Below, piece by piece: positions 22,283 to 30,924 of a stretch of 64,000 nucleotides of DNA. The notes beneath the pieces were generated by a model. It was not told where the DNA came from and ran no database searches. It saw nothing but the letters and a program-made list of their open reading frames with translations. The stretch comes from UBA6054 sp963975575 (GTDB lineage: Bacteria > Planctomycetota > Phycisphaerae > Phycisphaerales > UBA1924): NCBI GenBank assembly GCA_963975575.1, contig CAXBHL010000001.1:1178001-1242000 (forward strand), read 5' to 3'. How positions within the stretch are numbered: the first letter of the stretch is position 1; every line of letters starts with the position of its first letter. Position numbers and translations under genes: made by a program.

Positions 22283-22732
22283 CTAGGGGCGCGTTGCCGA
22301 AGCGAGCATCGCCTCTGCCTCAGCGATGTAGTACTCGGTCGTGGCAATACCAAAGGGCGAGAACACACCAGACTCAACAACTCGGTCGTTCCAGGCCCGC
22401 ATCCACTGAAGATGGCGTTGGATTGCGTCGGCTTCAGTACCTTGACGGTGGTCGAGTTGGATCAGCTCGATCTCGGCCAGCATCCGGCGCTTCGACCAGA
22501 GGTAGTTAGACTCGGCGCCGGCGCCGCCACGCGGTGAACCGCTCTCAGGATCATGGAACATCTGACAGATCCGTTCGGCGGTCTCAAGCTTCGCCCGTGC
22601 GGCGTCGAGGCGTCCTTGATCCACGGGGCTTGCGTCCGGTTGGCCGGCCCGGGCGGTGAGGCTGCTCATCGAGATGACGAGGATCGTGGCCAACGCGACA
22701 GCTGTAAGCAGTGCGGGAACGGTGCGGCTCAT
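22283..22732 (-). CDS. Exported hypothetical protein
   Basis: 149 residues from ATG 22732 (MSRTVPALLTAVALATILVI), with AGGAA upstream. The longer reading frame runs into a hairpin and the csp gene. A signal peptide or N-terminal anchor is followed by a wholly helical soluble part (ARAKLETAERICQMFHDP, RRMLAEIELIQLD, IQRHLQWMRAWNDRVVES). It resembles TolC-operon accessory proteins of the metal clusters, but no family was recognised. Confidence 0.6.
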   Translation of the reverse strand: MSRTVPALLTAVALATILVISMSSLTARAGQPDASPVDQGRLDAARAKLETAERICQMFHDPESGSPRGGAGAESNYLWSKRRMLAEIELIQLDHRQGTEADAIQRHLQWMRAWNDRVVESGVFSPFGIATTEYYIAEAEAMLASATRP

Positions 22733-22786
22733 GGTTCGGTTCCTTTCATTAAGAGAATCCGGACAGAATCCAGTACTAGCGTACGT

Positions 22787-22835
22787 GCGGGGACAACAAC
22801 TGCTAGCAAAGGCCCCCGCCGGGTTGTCACCCCGC
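22787..22835. other. Strong hairpin between csp and the exported-protein gene
   Basis: GCGGGGACAAC (22787-22797) pairs with GTTGTC-A-CCCCGC (22823-22835): an eleven-pair stem with one bulge and a 25-base loop. No U-tract follows on either strand. It may attenuate or stabilise the operon transcript after csp. Confidence 0.5.
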
Positions 22836-22851
22836 GGAGACGTTGGGTCAA

Positions 22852-23193
22852 CTACGCCATGGCGTTGCATGAGGCAGCGCACGCGCGGCACGCCTCCGCG
22901 CAAGCCCTCGTCGGTTCGTCGTCGATACCGAGCGCCTCGCAACAGGTCACACACGCTTCACACACGGCTGCGCACGCCGTGCACACGAGCGAATGGCGTA
23001 ACGACCCGCGTCTCAGGTAGTTGTGTGTGACACCGCAGATCTCAGCGCAGTCGAGCAACGTCTGGATGTGCTCAGTCTCTGCGGGGCGACCGTTCTCGAC
23101 ACAATGGTCGAGGCAGTACGGAATGAGGGCCATGCACTTATCGGCGCAATCGTGGCACGTCTCGGCACACTTGGTCATGTCGCTGTCAGACAT
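22852..23193 (-). CDS. Csp-type four-helix copper-storage protein
   Basis: 113 residues with 18 cysteines spaced to line a four-helix bundle (KCAETCHDCADKC, CLDHC, CAEIC, CTACAAVCEACVTCC, CAEACRACAASC). This is the pattern of cytosolic copper storage proteins (Csp3/DUF326). No signal peptide, so it should store many Cu(I) ions in the cytoplasm. AAGGAA upstream of the ATG supports the start. It lies downstream of the copper P-type ATPase. Confidence 0.92.
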   Translation of the reverse strand: MSDSDMTKCAETCHDCADKCMALIPYCLDHCVENGRPAETEHIQTLLDCAEICGVTHNYLRRGSLRHSLVCTACAAVCEACVTCCEALGIDDEPTRACAEACRACAASCNAMA

Positions 23194-23274
23194 CGGTGAT
23201 ATTCCTTTTCGCCGGCACGATGTGCCGGACTTTGGTTGGCTCGAACTCCGCCCGCCGAGCCATAGGGCATTCGG

Positions 23275-25320
23275 TCAGTCTGGTTGCTGGCGGTCGATGC
23301 GCAGCATCCGGGCGTTGATAGAAACGATGACGGTTGAGAGTGACATGAACACCGCCCCTACCGCGGGTGAGAGAACGATGCCAAGCGGATACAGCACACC
23401 GGCTGCGGCCGGGATAGCGAAGGCGTTGTAACCGGTGGCCCACCAGAGGTTCTGGACCATCTTGTGGTACGTCGCACGCGAGAGCTCCACGACGGCCGTC
23501 ACGTCACGCGGGTCGGAGCGGACGAGGACGATGTCGGCGGACTCGATCGCCACGTCTGTGCCGGCCCCGACGGCGATGCCGACGTCGGCCTGCGTGAGCG
23601 CTGGGGCGTCGTTCACACCATCGCCGGTCATCGCGACGACGAGCCCTCGCGACTGTACCTCCTTGATCTTGGAGGCCTTCTGGTCCGGGAGGACCTCAGC
23701 GAAGTAGTCATCGAGCCCGAGTTCTTCCGAGACCCAGCGTGCGACGGCTTCGGCGTCTCCGGTGAGCATCATCACCTGGATTCCCATGGATTTGAGCCGT
23801 TCGAGCGCTTCGCGCGACTCCGGACGGATGATGTCCGCTAGTGCGATCGCACCCTCGACAGCGCCGTCGATGAGAAGATAGACGACAGTTTTGCCCTGAT
23901 CGGCGACGGCGCGCACGCGGTCGTCGGTGACGGTGAGGTCGTGCTCGCGCAGGTAGCCGGGGCTGACGATGCGGAGCCGTGTTCCGTCAACCACCGCCTC
24001 GGCACCACGGCCCGGGATCGCTCTGAACTCGGACGGTGGCGGGAAGCTGATGCCACGTTCCTCGGCACTGCGGACCACGCCCTCGGCGATCGGGTGCTCC
24101 GACTGGCTTTCAAGGCTTGCAGCGAGGCGGAGGAGGTCCTCCTCGGAGCGTTCTCCAAGCGTGATGACGTCGGTGACGCCGAACCGTCCTTCCGTGAGCG
24201 TGCCGGTCTTGTCGAAGACGATGGCGTCGAGGTCGCGCCCGCGCTCGAACGCGGTGCGGTCGCGGATGAGCAGGCCGTTGCCGGCTGAGATCGACGTCGA
24301 TACCGCCACGACAAGGGGGACGGCCAGACCGAGCGCATGCGGGCAGGCGATGATCATGACCGTGACCGCGCGTTCGAGTGAGAAATCGAAGGGTTTACCG
24401 ATGAGCAGCCATGTCACGAGCGTGGCGGAGCCCACGGAGATAGCGATGATCGTGAGCCAGAACGCCGCGCGGTTTGCGAGGTCTTGCGTGCGCGACTTGG
24501 ACTCCTGAGCCTTTCGCACCATCTCGATGACCTGGGCGAGGTAGGTCTCGTTCCCGGTGCGGCGGACCTCGATGGTGAAGGCGGCCTCGCCGTTGACAGC
24601 GCCGCCGATGACTTCGTCTCCCTCGCTCTTTTCGGCAGGCTTACTCTCGCCGGTGAGCATGGCCTCGTTGATGGTTGAACGTCCCTCCACGATCACGCCA
24701 TCGGTAGGGATCTTCTCGCCGGGCTTGACGAGCACGCGGTCACCGTGGTGGAGGTCGGTGACCGGTACGTCTCGAGTGCTTCCGTCCTCGGCGACGAGGT
24801 GCGCATCCGAGGGCATGAGCTTGACGAGTTTCTCGAGCGCGGCCGAGGCACCCATGACCGACCTCATCTCGATCCAGTGCCCGAGGAGCATGATGTCGAT
24901 GAGCGTGGCCAGTTCCCAGAAGAAGACCTCGCCGGCGAGCCCGAACACGACGGCGCTTGAGTAGAAATATGCGACCGAGATCGCCAAAGCAATGAGGGTC
25001 ATCATGCCCGGCATTCGCCTGCGGAGCTCGGACGCGAGGCCCGAGAGGAACGGCCATCCGCCGTAGAAATATACGACGCTTGCGAACATGAACTGGACCA
25101 GTGAGTCGCCAGGGAAATCGAGGGTCTCGGAGAGCCCGAGCCACGACTGAATCATCGGAGCGAGCGCGACGACCGGAATCGTGAGCACGAGCGATACCCA
25201 GAAGCGTTGCTTGAAGTCAGCCACCATGTGCGCGTGGTGATCGTGGTGGCCACCTCCATCATGGCCGTGACCGTGGTGTTCTTCGAGATGGTGTTGCTTT
25301 GGGTGGTGATTCTCGTTCAT
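23275..25320 (-). CDS. CopB-type copper-translocating P-type ATPase
   Basis: 681 residues from ATG 25320, whose start overlaps the previous stop. An upstream in-frame extension is arginine-rich and unlikely. The N-terminus is a His-rich metal-binding tail (several HH and HGHGH runs in residues 5-31) in place of HMA domains. Core motifs: TGES phosphatase loop, membrane CPH in IIACPHALGL (P1B-3/CopB type), DKTGTLTEG phosphorylation site, MLTGDAEAVA, GDGVNDAPAL. CPH enzymes export Cu(II) or Cu(I) from the cytoplasm. Belongs to the small-membrane-protein/ATPase/csp transcript. Confidence 0.94.
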   Translation of the reverse strand: MNENHHPKQHHLEEHHGHGHDGGGHHDHHAHMVADFKQRFWVSLVLTIPVVALAPMIQSWLGLSETLDFPGDSLVQFMFASVVYFYGGWPFLSGLASELRRRMPGMMTLIALAISVAYFYSSAVVFGLAGEVFFWELATLIDIMLLGHWIEMRSVMGASAALEKLVKLMPSDAHLVAEDGSTRDVPVTDLHHGDRVLVKPGEKIPTDGVIVEGRSTINEAMLTGESKPAEKSEGDEVIGGAVNGEAAFTIEVRRTGNETYLAQVIEMVRKAQESKSRTQDLANRAAFWLTIIAISVGSATLVTWLLIGKPFDFSLERAVTVMIIACPHALGLAVPLVVAVSTSISAGNGLLIRDRTAFERGRDLDAIVFDKTGTLTEGRFGVTDVITLGERSEEDLLRLAASLESQSEHPIAEGVVRSAEERGISFPPPSEFRAIPGRGAEAVVDGTRLRIVSPGYLREHDLTVTDDRVRAVADQGKTVVYLLIDGAVEGAIALADIIRPESREALERLKSMGIQVMMLTGDAEAVARWVSEELGLDDYFAEVLPDQKASKIKEVQSRGLVVAMTGDGVNDAPALTQADVGIAVGAGTDVAIESADIVLVRSDPRDVTAVVELSRATYHKMVQNLWWATGYNAFAIPAAAGVLYPLGIVLSPAVGAVFMSLSTVIVSINARMLRIDRQQPD

Positions 25321-25598
25321 GTTGCGGCCCTCCCGGCGGCGAGGTTGTAGAGGGCTGCGACGAGAGCGCCAATCAACCACCCGAGGATTGTGATTTCGAT
25401 GACGCCGACACACGCCTCCCACCACGGCATGTCCCAGCGGACGATCGGCTCAATGTCGAGTCCATGCATGATGCTATTGAAGAAACGGACGACGACATCT
25501 CTGGGCGCGATCAGCATGAGCGCGGCGCACGCGATGTAAAGTGTGCCACACGCCATGCCGACTGCGAACCCTGCGGCTTTGACGCTAATGATGTTCAT
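25317..25598 (-). CDS. DUF5676-type small membrane protein
   Basis: 93 residues; AAGGAG nine bases upstream. Two membrane helices flank FFNSIMHGLDIEPI, and the tail GWLIGALVAALYNLA matches the DUF5676 pattern. Function unknown. The family commonly accompanies copper P-type ATPases, as here, where the stop overlaps the ATPase start. Confidence 0.75.
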   Translation of the reverse strand: MNIISVKAAGFAVGMACGTLYIACAALMLIAPRDVVVRFFNSIMHGLDIEPIVRWDMPWWEACVGVIEITILGWLIGALVAALYNLAAGRAAT

Positions 25599-25788
25599 GG
25601 CGTGTTTCTCCTTGTTTACTTGAGGTCGTATGGTGTTTGTGGCCGCGAAGCATCAGCAGGTGGCACCCGAACATCAGCACGATGAAAACGAACACCGCGG
25701 CCTCGCCGGAGACCCCGAACAGTGGGAGCAGAAAGACGGCCAGGAGCGGCAGCGCGCAGCCAAGAACGTGTAGAAGTAGGTGTTTCAT
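25585..25788 (-). CDS. DUF2933-like small membrane protein with His tail
   Basis: 67 residues: one or two membrane helices (LPLLAVFLLPLFGVSGEAAVF, FIVLMFGCHLLML) followed by a His-rich C-terminus (RGHKHHTTSSKQGETRHEHH). Similar to the DUF2933 proteins of copper clusters. ATGA overlap with the phosphatase before it and a 14-base overlap with the gene after it. Possibly a metal-binding partner of the ATPase. Confidence 0.7.
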   Translation of the reverse strand: MKHLLLHVLGCALPLLAVFLLPLFGVSGEAAVFVFIVLMFGCHLLMLRGHKHHTTSSKQGETRHEHH

Positions 25789-27215
25789 CCGTTTACCTCC
25801 TGTGCACGAGTCGTGGTAGAGACTTCCAGCGCGATGACGGTCATGTCGTCACTTGCAGGGCGACCATCGAGATGACGCCGGGCGGTGTCGAGGACGCTTG
25901 CTGCAGTGGACTTCGCGCTGACACAGGGAGTGGATCGCAGCGAGTCGGAGATTCGCGACCTGCCGAGGAGCCGGCCGCGCTCGTCCATCGCCTCGCTGAT
26001 CCCGTCCGAAATGAGTACGAGTACGTCGCCCTCATCGAGGTCTAGGTTGGTGTCCACAAACTCAGCCTTGGGGTCGATCCCGAGCAGCCCGCCGGTCGAG
26101 GAGAGTTCGGTCACGAGACCGTTCGCGTGCACAGCAAAGCATGTCTCATGCCCCGCGCTGGCATAGCACACGGGCCCATCGCCGTTCGGCAGACGGACGG
26201 CGATCATCGAGACAAAATCTTCCGGAAGGCTCGCCCGGAGCACCCCTCGGTTGACTGCATCGAGCAGCTCGGCCGGCGTGAGGTCTTGACCTTGGAGCGA
26301 GATGACGAGTGCTTTGAGCACCGCGGCACCCATTGCGGCTGGAACGCCATGACCCACGACATCCCCGAGGCAGACGATGCGGTCCCCAGAGGGGAGCGTG
26401 AGGATGTCGACGAAGTCCCCGGCGACCTCATCGGCGGGGTGGTACTCGACAGCGAGTCTCTGGTCTCCGGCCGGCGCGGAGATCAGATGGGATTGCAAGC
26501 GTCTAGCCCGTGCGAGCTGCGCGGTTCTGTCCGCCTCGCGCCTCGCGAGGTCGCTCATCATGATGCCGAGCTCTCCGGTGAGCGTCGCGATCTCTGCGCT
26601 CGATGCTTGGGGGAGCGGCACTTCGCTGCGGGTCTGCCCGAAGGTTCGCACAAGGCGCGCCAGATTCTCGACCGGCGTTGTCATGAGGCGTATCAGGAGG
26701 GTGTTCACAACCCCAGCAGCCACGGCTGCCGCTCCCAGGAGTACGGCCGCGCGCCTCAGGGCGGTCGTTCTCGCAGACTCGACTACGGGGGCCGCCAACT
26801 CCGAAACGCGGACAAGCGTTGGGTCGCTTCCCGACTCGCCCCGGATGCGTGATGTACTTTCGCTATCAACCGTGTGGGTGTGCGAGGCAAAGTAAAGGCC
26901 CGTGGCCTGCCAGGCCTCGACGGTGTGCCCGGGCGAGGTGCCTGAGTTCATCGCAGTGCACACGCTGTCGAGATAGGACTGGATGGCGTCGGAACCGTGG
27001 TGGCCGAGCGCGTTGACGGCCTCGGCGATCGCGTTGGCTTCGTCGGTGAGCGACTCAGTCTTACTTCGGAGTGCCGCGTCCATGCTCGCTCGGTAGTCGA
27101 GGTAGAGCATGCCGAGTGTTGTTCCGCCGACGACCAGATTCACAGCCAAGAGGAGTTGTGTCCGCAGTCTGAGTGAACGGAGCCATGCCGTTATGTGATT
27201 GATCCGTTCATTCAT
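25785..27215 (-). CDS. Membrane PP2C (SpoIIE-type) serine phosphatase with HAMP domain
   Basis: 476 residues. An N-terminal helix (LLLAVNLVVGGTTLGMLYL), an extracytoplasmic sensor of about 130 residues, a second helix (VLLGAAAVAAGVVNTLLI), a HAMP-like linker, then a SpoIIE phosphatase domain. Metal-site motifs: EVAGDFVDILTLPSGDRIVCLGDVVGHG, and GDVLVLISDGISEAMDERG near the end. Such proteins sense an external signal and dephosphorylate anti-anti-sigma factors. No partner anti-sigma gene is visible nearby, so the target is unknown. Embedded in the copper operon by overlaps on both sides. Confidence 0.88.
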   Translation of the reverse strand: MNERINHITAWLRSLRLRTQLLLAVNLVVGGTTLGMLYLDYRASMDAALRSKTESLTDEANAIAEAVNALGHHGSDAIQSYLDSVCTAMNSGTSPGHTVEAWQATGLYFASHTHTVDSESTSRIRGESGSDPTLVRVSELAAPVVESARTTALRRAAVLLGAAAVAAGVVNTLLIRLMTTPVENLARLVRTFGQTRSEVPLPQASSAEIATLTGELGIMMSDLARREADRTAQLARARRLQSHLISAPAGDQRLAVEYHPADEVAGDFVDILTLPSGDRIVCLGDVVGHGVPAAMGAAVLKALVISLQGQDLTPAELLDAVNRGVLRASLPEDFVSMIAVRLPNGDGPVCYASAGHETCFAVHANGLVTELSSTGGLLGIDPKAEFVDTNLDLDEGDVLVLISDGISEAMDERGRLLGRSRISDSLRSTPCVSAKSTAASVLDTARRHLDGRPASDDMTVIALEVSTTTRAQEVNG

Positions 27216-27549
27216 CCGCAGTCCTCCTGGGATGACCGTCGCGTCTGAGCTCGTAGGCGATGCTCAGACTCAGGACCGTGCGGATGACAATGACCGATCC
27301 GAGCACCGCCATTTCCTCTAGCGTCGGAGTGACAACAGTCTTCAGAATGTCCGCGGCGATAAGGAACTCGAGCGAGAGCACGAGCCGCTCGGCAAGACGA
27401 AGGCGGGCTTCGGTGGTGCGATCGCGCAGTCCGTGACGAACAGCCGCCGAGATGATCTCAACAGCGGCCGCGACGACGGACGCGGCGATCATGACGGCGG
27501 CAATCGCCTCGATGAATTGGACCGTGATACTGATGAGTTCTTCGATCAT
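27208..27549 (-). CDS. DUF1622-type membrane protein
   Basis: 113 residues with three predicted membrane helices. It has RLRLAERLVLSLEFLIAADILKTVVTPTLEEMAVLG and IVIRTVLSLSIAYELRR, the conserved DUF1622 core. Function unknown; the family is widespread in membrane stress clusters. It overlaps the phosphatase start by eight bases. Confidence 0.8.
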   Translation of the reverse strand: MIEELISITVQFIEAIAAVMIAASVVAAAVEIISAAVRHGLRDRTTEARLRLAERLVLSLEFLIAADILKTVVTPTLEEMAVLGSVIVIRTVLSLSIAYELRRDGHPRRTADE

Positions 27550-27567
27550 CGGCGGCTCGACTCTCCT

Positions 27568-28341
27568 TCAGTGGTGCTTGTACCAGCCGATCCCCGGGAT
27601 CTCATTCCATGAGTTCGTGCGGTGACACTTGAAACAGTCGGTGACCTCGACATGTTCGACGCCCGCGATGCGCTTCGAGACCATTTCAAAGTGACCCATG
27701 TAGTGGCTGGGCGGACCGCTGTGACACTGCACGCAGCTGGTGGATTGCGGCGAAGGGTGGCGGTACTCAGGAATGCGCCAGCTCGCCGTCGAGTGGCAGG
27801 AGGCACAGTTGTTCCCGAAGAGTGTTCGGTGCGGTTCCTCGTTGGTGTGGCAAGAGGCGCAATCGAGCATCAGTTCCGTCGACGTGATGCGTGCGTGCGG
27901 CGTCGGCGTCGCGGACGCATGCACGCGCAGGCTCTCGATGAGTGCGAGGGTGCCCTCGTCCGCATCGGCACGAGCGATCGCGATAAGCAGTTCGTGGTCC
28001 ATCGTGGTGGGCGTCGATGGCGGCATGGCGTGCTCGGTGTGACATCCGACGCATGAGTCGACCGAAGCATGGAACGCGGTATCGGGCGTTGAGAGCAGCT
28101 TCTCGTTATTCGCGTGGCAAGAGACACAGTTGGATGTCTCTATCCCAACGTGAGGGGTGTGGCAGGCGGTGCAATCGTTCGCAAGAAACGCATGTGCCTC
28201 GGAGAGCGGACCTGGACTGACCATGTCCTGCCAGCCAATCGCGGCGTCCGGTCCCTCACGGTGGACAACAATGGGTAAAGCGAACCCAGCTCCGAGCGCG
28301 CCGAGAGTCAGGACTCCATAGATGATTTCGAGTCGTTTCAT
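27568..28341 (-). CDS. Heptaheme c-type cytochrome, membrane-anchored
   Basis: 257 residues from ATG 28341, which overlaps the preceding gene (ATGA). A single N-terminal anchor (IYGVLTLGALGAGFALPIVV) is followed by seven CXXCH heme sites (CTACH, CVSCH, CVGCH, CASCH twice, CVQCH, CFKCH). Extra histidines are well placed as second axial ligands. It resembles NapC/NrfH-adjacent or tetraheme-like carriers. It should shuttle electrons in the periplasm, fed by the membrane cytochrome b encoded next to it. Confidence 0.9.
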   Translation of the reverse strand: MKRLEIIYGVLTLGALGAGFALPIVVHREGPDAAIGWQDMVSPGPLSEAHAFLANDCTACHTPHVGIETSNCVSCHANNEKLLSTPDTAFHASVDSCVGCHTEHAMPPSTPTTMDHELLIAIARADADEGTLALIESLRVHASATPTPHARITSTELMLDCASCHTNEEPHRTLFGNNCASCHSTASWRIPEYRHPSPQSTSCVQCHSGPPSHYMGHFEMVSKRIAGVEHVEVTDCFKCHRTNSWNEIPGIGWYKHH

Positions 28342-29090
28342 GAGAGCCACCTGATGCCGAAGTACCACGCCGACCAGACATGCACGAAAAGCAGCCCGTA
28401 CAGCACAATCGCGATGACAATGTGACACGTCAGCCAGCGCGTAAATAGGCTCTTTGCCGCGCCGTGGGTTCTGATGGCAAGTTCAAGGTCGGAGACCGAT
28501 TCGGCAATTCGGAGCGCCTTCGAGGAAACGCGAAACGGGCCGTCCGAGTTGCGGTTGACGAAAAGCGAGGCGATCCGCCCGGGGAACGTTGCCCCGCGAC
28601 GTACGACAGCGGCGACCTCCGGATGGGTCCGAAGTTCGTTGGAGAGCGAGGTGTACGCCGTGAGTAGCTCGTCGCGGTCGGCCCGCATCTGGCGGATGTC
28701 GGTCGAGAGCCGGCCGAGCAGGTAGCGGCCGACGAAACCGCTGACGGCGACGGTAAGCATCATGAGCGTGAGCGCCACGCCCAGTCCGCTTTGGAACTTA
28801 TGCCCGGTGTGGAGCACGCCGAGGATCGGCGCGAGCACGCCCGTGTAGATGTGGATAGTCAGCAGCGTACGCATCGAAACGTACGGTGTGATCCGCCGCT
28901 TGAGCCACGGGATGCGCTTGACGAAGAGGTAGAGCAGCGGGACGAGCATGAGCGCCGCGGCGGCCACGCCGAGCAGCCCGCCGGCGAGACTCCCCGCGAA
29001 TCGCGGGTCCCGGTGCACGAAGAAACCGAGCGTCAGAACCAGTAGAAGAACAATCAGGCCGGTTACGATGACGCGTTGGCGTTCTTGCAT
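28338..29090 (-). CDS. Membrane cytochrome b-like protein
   Basis: 250 residues from ATG 29090. About five membrane helices carry paired histidines (IHIYTGVLAPILGVLHTGHKF, and CHIVIAIVLYGLLFVHVWSAWYFG), suitable for two b hemes across the membrane. A cytoplasmic helical loop (RQMRADRDELLTAY) sits between. It is placed between the ferredoxin-reductase gene (one base away) and the heptaheme cytochrome, so it is the likely membrane link from NAD(P)H or ferredoxin to the periplasm. Confidence 0.82.
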   Translation of the reverse strand: MQERQRVIVTGLIVLLLVLTLGFFVHRDPRFAGSLAGGLLGVAAAALMLVPLLYLFVKRIPWLKRRITPYVSMRTLLTIHIYTGVLAPILGVLHTGHKFQSGLGVALTLMMLTVAVSGFVGRYLLGRLSTDIRQMRADRDELLTAYTSLSNELRTHPEVAAVVRRGATFPGRIASLFVNRNSDGPFRVSSKALRIAESVSDLELAIRTHGAAKSLFTRWLTCHIVIAIVLYGLLFVHVWSAWYFGIRWLS

Positions 29091-29091
29091 C

Positions 29092-30924
29092 TCAGGCCTC
29101 CACCTCGAGGTCGACCTCGGATTTCGCTTGGCAGGCGAGGATGACCCCGTCGCGGCGGTCGTTGTCATCGAGCGCGTCCTCGACGTCCATGCTCACCCGG
29201 CCTTTGAGCAGGCGGACCTTGCAGCTCCCGCAGGTGCCGGCACGGCATGAGTTGTCGATGTCGACCCCGACCGATTCCGCGGCCTCGAGCACGGTCGTCT
29301 CCGGCCCGATGGGCGCGGACTTGCCAGAAGCGGTGAAGGCGACCGTGGCGGCCCCAGCCCCCGGCCTCTCCGTGGCCTGAGGTCGCTTCGCGGGCCCAAA
29401 CGCCTCGGTCTTGACGCGGTCTTGTGGTACGCCCAGCTCGCCGAGCATGCCTTTGAGGGCCTCCATCATGGGCGGCGGGCCGCAGAGATGGACGAGCTTG
29501 GAGGCGATCTCGGGGACGCACTCTCGGATGAGCCCGGCAGAGAATCGCCCGGTCGGGCCGACCCAGGCGCTGCCTCTGGCGCGCGTCATAGTGGCCGTGA
29601 CATTCAGGCGGGGGTGCTTGCGCTGAAGGTATTCAAGCTCGTCGCGGAAGCAGAAGTCGTCCGTCGTCCGGCAGCAGTGCAAGAGGTAGATGTCGCCGTC
29701 CCAAGCACGGTCGGTGAGGTATCGAATCACGCTCATCATGGGTGTGATGCCGACGCCACCGCTGACCAGCAGGATGCTGCCTTCCTCATCGCCGGTAAAC
29801 GTGAAGACTCCCGAAGGCCCGGTGATTGTGAGCGAGTCGCCGACGGAGAGCGAGTCGTGCAGCGCTCGGCTCACGACGCCTTGGTCCTCACGCTTGATGG
29901 AGAGTTCAACATAATCCGACCTCGTCGGGCTTGAGGCGATCGTGTACGAGCGTTTGACGACCTTGCCGCCAACCGGGACCTCGACTGTGAGGAACTGACC
30001 GGGCAGGTACGTAAACGGCACCGGTTCTCCCGAGGGCGGCATCAGGCGGAAGGTCCGGATGTCTGGCGTTTCTTGGAATGTCGCGGCGAGTTGCAGGGCG
30101 CCCGTCCATCGGTCACCGGTTCGCCGGGTTGTTTTGGCCGGCATCGCGGCCGCGGGCTGGTCGGGAACGTCGAGGACCGGTGCAACAGAAGCCGCAGGCT
30201 GTAACGATGTAGCCCCAGAAGTTTCAGGTGCTGGCGATGCGGCCGGGCCACGCGGCTGCGCCGCGAGGTCCTGCAGCAGTTCAGCCGCGCGCCGCATCTT
30301 GACGAAGTACAGCGCGATCATCGCCATCGCGAACACGATGAGCACGGTCATCACGGACATATGGAACCAAGACCAGCCGAACGGCCCGGTGCTCGCGGCC
30401 CCCGCGGGTGGTGGCAAGAGATTCATTTCACGCTTGAACCAGGTCATGGCGGCTTGGTCAGGCGGCGTGTTCGAGTTCATGACGCGGTGCGCCGCGAGAC
30501 CGCTATCGAATTGGCCGAGGCCCTCGCGGAGCGCATCGACGGCGGACTGCATCGCATCGAAATCCTGCGTCGGCGATGCCTTGAGCAGGTCATCGAGCGC
30601 CCGGCCCATGAGTGCTGCCCCGGTCTGCATTCGTTCATGAGCGAGTCGCTCGAAGGCGTCCCGCTCCTCGGCCGTCATGTCGGGCAAGTCCATCAGGCTC
30701 GGGTAGATGTCCTTGGGCGGGGGCACGCCCATGCGGCTCATCATCTCGCCCATGTCACCCATGCCCTGCATGCCGCCCTGCTGCGGAACGTCTCCCTCGC
30801 CAACTGGCTCACTCTGGTCCGGGTGATGCGCGGCGTGCTCCTCGGGAGACACCTGGGATTGTGCGTTCGGCGCGACTAGAAGCAGTGTCGCGAGCATGCT
30901 CGTCGTCTGGAAGAAGCGTCTCAT
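29092..30924 (-). CDS. Periplasmic-anchored ferredoxin reductase fusion (FAD/NAD plus 2Fe-2S)
   Basis: 610 residues from ATG 30924. An N-terminal signal and Met/His-rich extracytoplasmic segment (EEHAAHHPDQSEP, GGMQGMGDMGEMMSRMG), a helical domain, a membrane helix near 175-198, then an FAD domain (RSYTIASSP), an NAD domain (LLVSGGVGITPMMSVIRYL, LHLCGPPPMM) and a C-terminal 2Fe-2S ferredoxin (CRAGTCGSC ... ILACQ). It passes electrons from NAD(P)H to the membrane cytochrome. The Met-rich domain is metal-like, which suggests coupling of electron flow to copper. An unusual arrangement. It overlaps the HD-GYP stop by four bases. Confidence 0.85.
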   Translation of the reverse strand: MRRFFQTTSMLATLLLVAPNAQSQVSPEEHAAHHPDQSEPVGEGDVPQQGGMQGMGDMGEMMSRMGVPPPKDIYPSLMDLPDMTAEERDAFERLAHERMQTGAALMGRALDDLLKASPTQDFDAMQSAVDALREGLGQFDSGLAAHRVMNSNTPPDQAAMTWFKREMNLLPPPAGAASTGPFGWSWFHMSVMTVLIVFAMAMIALYFVKMRRAAELLQDLAAQPRGPAASPAPETSGATSLQPAASVAPVLDVPDQPAAAMPAKTTRRTGDRWTGALQLAATFQETPDIRTFRLMPPSGEPVPFTYLPGQFLTVEVPVGGKVVKRSYTIASSPTRSDYVELSIKREDQGVVSRALHDSLSVGDSLTITGPSGVFTFTGDEEGSILLVSGGVGITPMMSVIRYLTDRAWDGDIYLLHCCRTTDDFCFRDELEYLQRKHPRLNVTATMTRARGSAWVGPTGRFSAGLIRECVPEIASKLVHLCGPPPMMEALKGMLGELGVPQDRVKTEAFGPAKRPQATERPGAGAATVAFTASGKSAPIGPETTVLEAAESVGVDIDNSCRAGTCGSCKVRLLKGRVSMDVEDALDDNDRRDGVILACQAKSEVDLEVEA

